In this document: in pieces, positions 57,926-64,000 of the stretch | Layout of the letters: the number at the start of each line of letters is the position of its first letter | Numbering within the stretch: the stretch's first letter is position 1 | Assembly: GCF_003626755.1 (NCBI RefSeq) | Contig: NZ_RBCJ01000003.1 | Span: forward strand, 1-64,000 | Source: Ulvibacterium marinum | GTDB taxonomy: Bacteria > Bacteroidota > Bacteroidia > Flavobacteriales > Flavobacteriaceae | DNA: 64,000 nucleotides | Direction: 5' to 3' | Made by a program: the position numbers and the translations under genes | The notes under the pieces: generated by a model | What the model saw: the letters and a program-made list of their open reading frames with translations, nothing else | Database searches by the model: none | What the model was told of the DNA's origin: nothing

Positions 57926-59209
57926 TCATTTTAAAAGTGCACCTTGCTTTACCCGCATCTCAATAGTCTCGGTAATATCCGATATATCTTTCAAGGGATT
58001 TTTATTTAGTACCAAAAAACTAGCTTCATAACCCTCCCTGAGGAATCCGATCTTACGGTTGGGGAAAATGGTCATAGCCGAATTCTCCGTCCACATTTTC
58101 AATAGTTCCAGATTGGTGAAAACATTCAAATTGTGTAAAAGCTGAAATTCCCCTAAGGAATTGTCATTGTACATATCCGAGCCAATGGCGAGCTTCACAC
58201 CTTTTTTCTTTAACAAGATTAGATTGGACCTTATATTCTCCACCAATTCACCGTATTCCGGTTTCTCCTTCTTTTTTGTGACCAGGGAAACAGTAGTTGT
58301 AACGACTACATCTTTTTCTTTTGCCAAAATAGCGTGTTCCTCTGCGATCGGTTTGCCATTATCGATTTCCGGCAGATGGGCTATCTCATCGACCCCAGCT
58401 TTAACGGCAACATGAAAATCATGGGTAGTTTCCACATGGGCACTAACGCGTAAGCCGCTTTGGTGGGCTCTTTTTACAATTTCCGGAACCACTGTTGGGT
58501 TAAGGCCCTTATGGCCAAAATAAGTGGTATCGTTCTTTCGCATTTCGTATTCCTCCGAATAAAGAAGCATAATTTTTATGAAATCGGGCCCAAAGGAAAG
58601 AATCCGTTCCCATTGGTTATCAAGGTCCTCACAGTTGTTAATGATAAAGAAGCCATGGGATTCTATGTCACCAATGGTGTTAAAGAGTCCTTTGAAATAA
58701 CCGTAATGCAGATATCTTTTACGTAGCGCTATCGGGTGCCCTCCATTGGCGGTCAAAGGGGCATGGGCCAGACTTACATCAAGGCCAAGGGGTTTGTTGT
58801 AATGATGCATTAAGGGGTCTATTCTCTTTTTTATGGAAGAGAGAAGTTTAACATAAAATATCCCGTTGTTTAAATAGGAATCTATCCTATCTTGAAGTTT
58901 ATACGCGCTTTCCAAATTATGGTTATGGGCCTCGGCAAACGGCGGAATTATATATTTACCGGTAAGGTCCAGTACCGTGTCCATCGGTTTGCTGATAGGG
59001 CTAAAACTCAATAGGCCTTCATCTACCCAGACATCCCGTTTTGTGAAGTTCTCCCCATTGAACCAGTTGCCATTGGTCAGTTTTATTTTTAGGCCATCCG
59101 GATTTTTCCTGGCTTTAAGGTTATCCTTTGGTAGGTCTGGAACACAGGAAAGGACTAGCACCGTGAAAAGAAAAACAAATGATTTCACTGCGGGTTTTTC
59201 ATAAATCAA
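57926..59209 (-). CDS. Amidohydrolase-superfamily lipoprotein
   Basis: 427 residues. Signal peptide and lipobox VLSC (about Cys 22). Metal motif HNHN in FAEAHNHNLES (first two His), later His in VSAHVETTHDFH, and the catalytic Asp in LAIGSDMYND. A composite beta-sandwich at both ends (LTNGNWFNGENFTKRDVWVD and ASFLVLNKNPL) marks the imidazolonepropionase/prolidase-like amidohydrolases. It is probably a periplasmic hydrolase of cyclic amides or peptides. Confidence 0.85.
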   Translation of the reverse strand: MIYEKPAVKSFVFLFTVLVLSCVPDLPKDNLKARKNPDGLKIKLTNGNWFNGENFTKRDVWVDEGLLSFSPISKPMDTVLDLTGKYIIPPFAEAHNHNLESAYKLQDRIDSYLNNGIFYVKLLSSIKKRIDPLMHHYNKPLGLDVSLAHAPLTANGGHPIALRKRYLHYGYFKGLFNTIGDIESHGFFIINNCEDLDNQWERILSFGPDFIKIMLLYSEEYEMRKNDTTYFGHKGLNPTVVPEIVKRAHQSGLRVSAHVETTHDFHVAVKAGVDEIAHLPEIDNGKPIAEEHAILAKEKDVVVTTTVSLVTKKKEKPEYGELVENIRSNLILLKKKGVKLAIGSDMYNDNSLGEFQLLHNLNVFTNLELLKMWTENSAMTIFPNRKIGFLREGYEASFLVLNKNPLKDISDITETIEMRVKQGALLK

Positions 59210-59442
59210 CAGTTTAAATTGTTATGGGAAAAATGAAATCGCTGGATTGGTACCCTCAGTAGCTGAGTGGTAATCCTGCGTAGATCATCCTAAAGTTTCG
59301 GAAGCTATAGCTTAGGAGGGCTGGTAGGGATGGCAATTCCTTCAAGTTTTGTAAACCTCATTAGGAGCGGTAAAAGATTTTATATATTGGGTTGATAGAA
59401 GGGATACATATCATCTTTCCCTTGTGGTAATAAAAATGGGAT

Positions 59443-60212
59443 ATGATTGAAAATAAACAAGGTTCAATGCGGAAAATGCTCATTTTACAGATGCGACCTG
59501 AAGATGAAGCGGCCGATAGTGAGTTCCAGGCCATTCTAAGGGTTGGCGAATTGGGCCCGGATGAGGTTCGTCGTGTCCGATTGGAGCAAGGCATTCCTGA
59601 AATTGATATGGAAGACTACTATGCTATTATAGCTGGCGGTAGTCCTTTTGATGTAAGCATGGACCAAAAGGAAAAGGGCCAAGTACAGAAGGACATAGAG
59701 GCCTTTTATGATAAATTATTCGATCAAGTGGTTTCTTCGGATGTTCCATTTTTTGGTGCCTGTTCCGGCAATGGGCTTTTGGGCCGATACTCTGGAGCCC
59801 GGATATCAGGAAAATATTCTGAACCCATTGGAAGTGTGGATATCTCGATAACCGAAGAAGGAGAAAAGACCCTCTTTTAAAAGGTTTGCCGCGAACATTT
59901 TCGGCATTGGTAGGACATAAGGAAGCTTGCGATGCCCTTCCTTCAGGAGCAGTTCTTTTAGGAACTTCCGGATCATGTCCCGTACAAATGTTCAGGGTCA
60001 AAAAGAACATTTATGCCGCGCAATTCCATCCTGAAGCGGATGCGAATGAATTTATTCTACGAATCAAGACCTATAAGGACTTTGGCTATTTTGCCCCGGA
60101 AGAAGCCGATGGATTAATTAGGGCAATTCGTAGCACCAACACCCCGGTAGCAAAGGAAATACTTAAACGCTTTGTACAGCACTACAAGTTACAGGCCCTA
60201 AAACAGGGTTGA
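59443..60212 (+). pseudogene. Class I glutamine amidotransferase-like gene with a frameshift
   Basis: Two abutting frames encode one protein. The first (59443-59880) has MLILQMRPEDEAAD and the nucleophile Cys in FFGACSGNGLLG. The second (to 60212) has LPRTFSALVGHKEAC and the His-Glu pair in AAQFHPEADANE. Adding one A to the run at 59864-59867 joins them as EEGEKDPLLKGLPRTFSAL, which is what relatives show. This is either a one-base deletion or a sequencing error. If intact it would be a cytoplasmic GMP-synthase-like amidotransferase of about 250 residues. The start may be the ATG at 59467. Confidence 0.85.
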
Positions 60213-60377
60213 TTTGAATTGGAACTGTAAAAGCACAATGGGCATTCCGAGGTTCAGGAATTTGCGATACCGATATTTTCCGCTAAATTTCGTGGTTAAA
60301 ATACCATAAAAAGCTCTGATGGATGAGAAACGATTTGGAGATATTGCGACAAGCGATTTACAACCACAACCCTGTTA

Positions 60378-60917
60378 ATGATGAAATTTGAACTAGAAAC
60401 GGCCATCCCGATTTTAGAAAGAACACCAACTGTTCTAAGGGCCCTATTACAGGATTTGCCCGAGAAGTGGATCCGGGAAAATGAAGGTGAAGACACTTGG
60501 AGCCCGTTTGATGTTGTAGGACATTTGATCCACGGTGAAAAGACCGATTGGATGATACGAACAGCACTTATTTTGGAAAAAGGTTCAAACCCAACCTTTG
60601 AACCTTTCGATAGATTTGCACAATTTGAAAATTCCAAAGGCAAGACTGTCGAAAGCCTGCTTGATGAGTTTGAAGGATTACGAAAAGACAATCTTACCGA
60701 ATTAAAGTCTAGAAACCTTACTTCCGTCGATTACGGACGTACAGGGATCCATCCGGAATTTGGTGAAGTTACGTTAGCCCAGCTCTTATCCGCATGGGTA
60801 GTACATGACCTTGGCCATATCGCCCAAATCTCAAGGACAATGGCCAAGCAATATAAGAACGAGGTAGGCCCATGGACCAAGTATCTTACCATTTTAAATT
60901 ATACTCCTAAGGAATGA
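60378..60917 (+). CDS. DinB-family four-helix protein
   Basis: 179 residues without a signal peptide. DinB pattern: an N-terminal helix, TWSPFDVVGHLIHGEKTDW with the first His ligands, and AWVVHDLGHIAQISRTMA with the last His pair. The three histidines would bind a divalent metal (often Ni or Zn). Members include thiol transferases and stress proteins; the role here is not shown. Confidence 0.88.
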   Translation: MMKFELETAIPILERTPTVLRALLQDLPEKWIRENEGEDTWSPFDVVGHLIHGEKTDWMIRTALILEKGSNPTFEPFDRFAQFENSKGKTVESLLDEFEGLRKDNLTELKSRNLTSVDYGRTGIHPEFGEVTLAQLLSAWVVHDLGHIAQISRTMAKQYKNEVGPWTKYLTILNYTPKE

Positions 60918-60937
60918 TTAAGTTCAAATAAAAGATA

Positions 60938-62074
60938 GTGAGATTAAAAAAAGCTCTTTTAGTTTCAATAATCGGTTACTTGATTATTTCATGTCAAAGT
61001 GAAAAAAGGAAAATAAAGTTCAGTTCTTTTGAATCGGGCGCGGAAGGTATTGCGGAACAAGAAACCGGATATGATCTTTCCGCAAGAATGGAGGATTATA
61101 ATGTTCCCGGTGTAAGCATTGCATTGGCAAGACATGGAAAAATAGAATGGGTACGGGCATATGGTATCGCCAATGAGGAAAATGGACAAAAAGTCGATGT
61201 CAATACGCTTTTTCAGGCAGGTTCTATCAGCAAACCTATTGCAGCTTTAGCAGCATTACAACTGTTTGAAAAAGGTCTCGTCCGCTTGGATGAGGACGTC
61301 AACAATTATCTCCAAGGATGGAAAATAGAAAATAATGATCTCACAAAGGACGAAAAAGTTACACTTGAAAGAATTCTAACGCATACGGCCGGTCTCACGG
61401 TGCACGGTTTCCCGGGATACAGACAATATGAGGAATTGCCCGAGATTGAGGAAGTCCTTAACGGTGAAGGGAACACCTCCAAGGTGAAAGTCAATAGAAT
61501 ACCGGGAAGCAATTGGAAATATTCGGGAGGCGGATACTCAATTATGGAAAAGGTAATTGAGGATGTTAGTGGCCTACCTTTAGAAGAATATATGAATGAG
61601 AACGTCCTTGGTCCCTTAAGCATGAACAATAGCACGTTCAAACAACCACTATCAGAAATTAGGCACTCCAGCGCAAGTGCCGCCCACAATAGTCGTGGAA
61701 AGGTCGTGTCGGGACTTTGGCACAATTACCCCGAACAGGCCGCGGCAGGTCTATGGACCACACCCAACGATTTGGCAAAATACTGTATTGAGATCCATGA
61801 AATACTTACCGGTAGGAAAGAGGGTATTTTAAAGAAAGAGACTATTGAACTTATGTTGACCAAGCATGAGAGACAATGGGGACTCGGACCACGTCTCGAC
61901 AAAGAAGGCGATTCACTACTTTTCGGACATGGAGGCAATAACAAGGGTTTCGCAAACAACTACACATCATTTGCATACCTTGGTAATTCCCTTATTATAA
62001 TGACAAACGGAGACAATGGAGGCGATTTGATAGATGAAATCCAAAAATCTATCTTCACTGCTTATCAATGGTGA
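60938..62074 (+). CDS. Class C beta-lactamase-like serine hydrolase lipoprotein, copy 2
   Basis: 378 residues from a GTG start 20 bases after the DinB stop. Signal peptide and lipobox IISC (about Cys 18). SxxK is SISK in AGSISKPIAA (about 96), Tyr motif KYSGGGYSIMEKV (about 195) and the HGG in FGHGGNNKGF (about 330). It is a serine esterase/peptidase of the beta-lactamase fold anchored to a membrane. It differs from copy 1 by being a lipoprotein with a Tyr-Ser-Gly second motif. Confidence 0.86.
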   Translation: MRLKKALLVSIIGYLIISCQSEKRKIKFSSFESGAEGIAEQETGYDLSARMEDYNVPGVSIALARHGKIEWVRAYGIANEENGQKVDVNTLFQAGSISKPIAALAALQLFEKGLVRLDEDVNNYLQGWKIENNDLTKDEKVTLERILTHTAGLTVHGFPGYRQYEELPEIEEVLNGEGNTSKVKVNRIPGSNWKYSGGGYSIMEKVIEDVSGLPLEEYMNENVLGPLSMNNSTFKQPLSEIRHSSASAAHNSRGKVVSGLWHNYPEQAAAGLWTTPNDLAKYCIEIHEILTGRKEGILKKETIELMLTKHERQWGLGPRLDKEGDSLLFGHGGNNKGFANNYTSFAYLGNSLIIMTNGDNGGDLIDEIQKSIFTAYQW

Positions 62075-62395
62075 CTAAATTAATACAGTACAATAAACAA
62101 TGGTTTATGTAAACTTTCAACTGCGAGATTCAATTCAAAATCAATTTTCTTTTTTAAGCATTTAGCTCGGTACCCAGGCATTTGGCATGGGGTCTTTGGC
62201 AAATACTTCCTACAGCCTCTACCTCGATTTTTGGCCCGTGTTACATTTCAAAAAGTCTTTGTTACATATTAAAAATCCCCTACCTCGTTGTACTTCTACT
62301 TTTGGGATATCGTTGAAGCGGGGTATTGCCAAGAGAAGTTCCCAAGGAAAAGCTCCCGCGAAGTATAAACGTAACAACCCTTAAACCCAAAACCT
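62075..62395. other. Spacer before the collagen-like genes
   Basis: 321 bases. I see no gene and no clear hairpin or promoter pair. Confidence 0.4.
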
Positions 62396-62995
62396 ATGAG
62401 AACAAAACGTTTCGTTTTTACGATTATCCCTTTGGCACTGTGCGCGTTGTTGCACGCCTGTTCAGCAGAGGATGGTGCCGATGGTGCCACTGGACCTCAA
62501 GGCGAGCAAGGACTTCCTGGCGCGGACGGTCAGGATGGACAAGACGGTACAGACGGACAAGATGGTACTGCGAATGTATTTTCTTCCGGATGGTTTGAAA
62601 TCGATACCTGGGACACCGATTTGGCCGATTTTAAGTTTCATAGGATTCCAAATCTAAACCTCACGGAATTCCAAATTGAAAATGACTTGATTTTAGTCTA
62701 CCGAAGGTATCGACCGACTCCTACGCTTACCCAGGTAGCCACATTGCCGGTAGCGGTATATAGTGCTTCCGGTGATTTGGAGTTGTCGTTGACAAACCGG
62801 GTACAGGGTAATGGACTATTTATACAAATTCAGGCTTTCGGCCGTAATGTAGCCGGTAATGAATACCTCCCACCGGAAACCCAATTCCGATATATCATTA
62901 TTGAGCCCGATCCCACATCGGATAAGAATAATACTCCTAATTTTTTCAAGATGAGCTATGAAGAAGTTATTGCGTATCTCGGACTTCATCCATAA
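62396..62995 (+). CDS. Collagen-like (Gly-X-Y) lipoprotein A
   Basis: 199 residues. Signal peptide and lipobox LLHACS (about Cys 22), then AEDGADGATGPQGEQ and further Gly-X-Y triplets (GADGQDGQDGTDGQDG) to about residue 58, then a globular C-domain (WFEIDTWDTDLADFKFHRIP, RYIIIEPD). Collagen-like stems followed by a small beta-domain occur on bacterial surfaces, probably as trimers. Function unknown. The next gene has the same plan. Confidence 0.82.
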   Translation: MRTKRFVFTIIPLALCALLHACSAEDGADGATGPQGEQGLPGADGQDGQDGTDGQDGTANVFSSGWFEIDTWDTDLADFKFHRIPNLNLTEFQIENDLILVYRRYRPTPTLTQVATLPVAVYSASGDLELSLTNRVQGNGLFIQIQAFGRNVAGNEYLPPETQFRYIIIEPDPTSDKNNTPNFFKMSYEEVIAYLGLHP

Positions 62996-63014
62996 AACCA
63001 TAAAATACGGCATT

Positions 63015-63647
63015 ATGAAAAACTCCAATTTATGTAAAGTAATGGGTCTAATAATTTTTACGATTGCCTTTTTATCCTGTAGTACGGAAGATGGCGAAGA
63101 CGGGGCAATTGGGCCTGTTGGGCCACAGGGTGAGCAGGGGCTTATTGGTCCTCAGGGAGAGCAAGGTGAACAGGGACCGGCCGGAGTAGATGGACAAAAC
63201 GGACAGGATGGTACGGATGGAGAGGACGGGACCGCCAATATTATCTTTTCGGAATGGATGCGTGCGGATTGGAATGATGTAGATACCGCACAGTTAAAAA
63301 CCATGCATGTTCCCGTTACTGAGATAAGCAGCAATGAACTTAGAAGCAGGACTTTGGTTTATATGTACCTAAGGCAATTTGGAACTAATTCCATATACAC
63401 CATGCCAGGCACTGGTCGGTGGAGTAATACCTGGTATTCATTTACATTCGGTTCTACCACACCGGGCTTTGAAGGAATTGTGATAAGACTGGAGAGCACC
63501 AATGGTGTGGATTTAACGGAGTTCCAATATTCCGGCTTTAGAGGCAACATATTTAGATATATACTAATTCCTGAAAGTGCACAAGCCGGAAAATTGAATT
63601 ACTCCGATTATGAAGCGGTCAAGGCATTTTACAACCTCCCGGACTAG
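63015..63647 (+). CDS. Collagen-like (Gly-X-Y) lipoprotein B
   Basis: About 210 residues from the ATG at 63015 (MKNSNLCKVMGLIIFTIAFLS, lipobox LSCS). An upstream ATG at 62958 overlaps gene A and would spoil the signal peptide. Gly-X-Y triplets run from about residue 28 to 73 (GPVGPQGEQG, GEQGEQGPAG, GQNGQDGTDG). The C-domain (IIFSEWMRADWNDVDTAQLK, FRYILIPES, DYEAVKAFYNLP) is related to that of gene A. A tandem duplicate whose stem is longer. Confidence 0.83.
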   Translation: MKNSNLCKVMGLIIFTIAFLSCSTEDGEDGAIGPVGPQGEQGLIGPQGEQGEQGPAGVDGQNGQDGTDGEDGTANIIFSEWMRADWNDVDTAQLKTMHVPVTEISSNELRSRTLVYMYLRQFGTNSIYTMPGTGRWSNTWYSFTFGSTTPGFEGIVIRLESTNGVDLTEFQYSGFRGNIFRYILIPESAQAGKLNYSDYEAVKAFYNLPD

Positions 63648-63765
63648 CCAGAAAATAAAACAAAAATCGTTACCTTGAAACGGATGCGCTTGGGAGATAA
63701 ATGCTTTGAAAGACTATTCATTCTCCAAGCCCTATCTTTTTCGTTGGATTAAATTAACTGTTCTA

Positions 63766-64000
63766 ATGGATATAGATTGTATAATTCAGGAACCCAGAAA
63801 ATCTCTTGTACCTATATTACTTTCCTTATTTCTTATAGGATGTGGAAGTGATGATGGCGATAGCAGTGGTCCGCCACCGCTTTCTGCATGGGAGACCGGT
63901 TCCAACCCCAACGTTACTTTTACAGCCTCCTTTACGGATCTTGATGGTATTGCACACATTGAGCCTCTTGGCGAAATACAGGCCTTTCATAATTTTTCGG
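63766..64000 (+). CDS. Lipoprotein of unknown function, cut by the window end
   Basis: An open frame of 78 codons to the window edge. Signal and lipobox LFLIGCGSDDGDSS (about Cys 26) mark a lipoprotein with a Ser/Asp-rich linker. The visible mature part (NVTFTASFTDLDGIAHIEPL and EIQAFHNFS) is not enough to name a family. Confidence 0.7.
   Translation, partial: MDIDCIIQEPRKSLVPILLSLFLIGCGSDDGDSSGPPPLSAWETGSNPNVTFTASFTDLDGIAHIEPLGEIQAFHNFS

Noticed and set aside
59864-59867. Programmed -1 frameshift to make the amidotransferase
   Set aside because: The A run is short and no slippery heptamer or downstream structure is evident; a deletion or sequencing error explains it better.
62470-62575. 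Repetitive triplet DNA as a CRISPR or tandem-repeat array
   Set aside because: The repetition is coding Gly-X-Y in frame with a signal peptide; there are no spacers.

Overview
The window looks like chromosomal DNA of a marine-type flavobacterium (Bacteroidota, Flavobacteriaceae). The evidence is a SusC/SusD pair, many lipoproteins with a short Bacteroidota-style lipobox, LytS/LytTR two-component pairs, PD40 and FG-GAP repeat proteins, promoter-like TAnnTTTG boxes and few recognisable Shine-Dalgarno sites. No species can be named from the sequence alone.

About 0.2-29.3 kb is a polysaccharide-utilisation locus (PUL). The left edge has the 5' stub of a KduD-like dehydrogenase and a DeoR-type repressor. 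Next, on the minus strand, come an FG-GAP/ASPIC-UnbV lipoprotein, SusD, SusC, a periplasmic amidohydrolase lipoprotein, a gamma-glutamyltransferase-like Ntn hydrolase, a GH2 enzyme and two tandem GH28 enzymes. Diverging on the plus strand are a two-domain lipoprotein with a polysaccharide-deacetylase-like half, then a tight cluster of an RmlD-like reductase, a DegT/DnrJ PLP enzyme, a galactokinase-like GHMP kinase, a sodium/solute symporter and a TIM-barrel-like protein. A GguC/FAH-type sugar-acid enzyme converges on them. The likely flow is: outer-membrane capture by SusCD, periplasmic cleavage by GH28 and GH2, removal of substituents by the amidohydrolase, the GGT-like enzyme or the deacetylase-like protein, symport, then a cytoplasmic pathway I cannot match to a described route. 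This is the best candidate for an undescribed system in the window.

About 29.3-33.4 kb is a decayed integration junction. It holds a 5'-truncated alpha/beta hydrolase, the C-terminal remnant of an M1-type peptidase, a tyrosine recombinase, the 3' half of a tRNA-Asp followed by a strong terminator, and a HipA remnant. The geometry says the integrated DNA lies to the left, so the PUL may be mobile or may have arrived by integration.

About 33.4-48 kb is a mixed region: a membrane AraC regulator divergent from two paralogous secreted proteins and a Dabb lipoprotein, an SMP-30-like propeller, a PAP2 phosphatase, an ArsR regulator, a LytS/LytTR pair next to an S41 peptidase, a small lipoprotein between short repeats, and two tandem CarboxypepD-reg proteins. 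About 48-64 kb carries a thrombospondin-type-3 secreted protein, three PD40 propeller proteins, two class C beta-lactamase-like hydrolases, a second LytS/LytTR pair, an amidohydrolase lipoprotein, a frameshifted glutamine amidotransferase, a DinB protein, two collagen-like lipoproteins and a lipoprotein cut by the window end.
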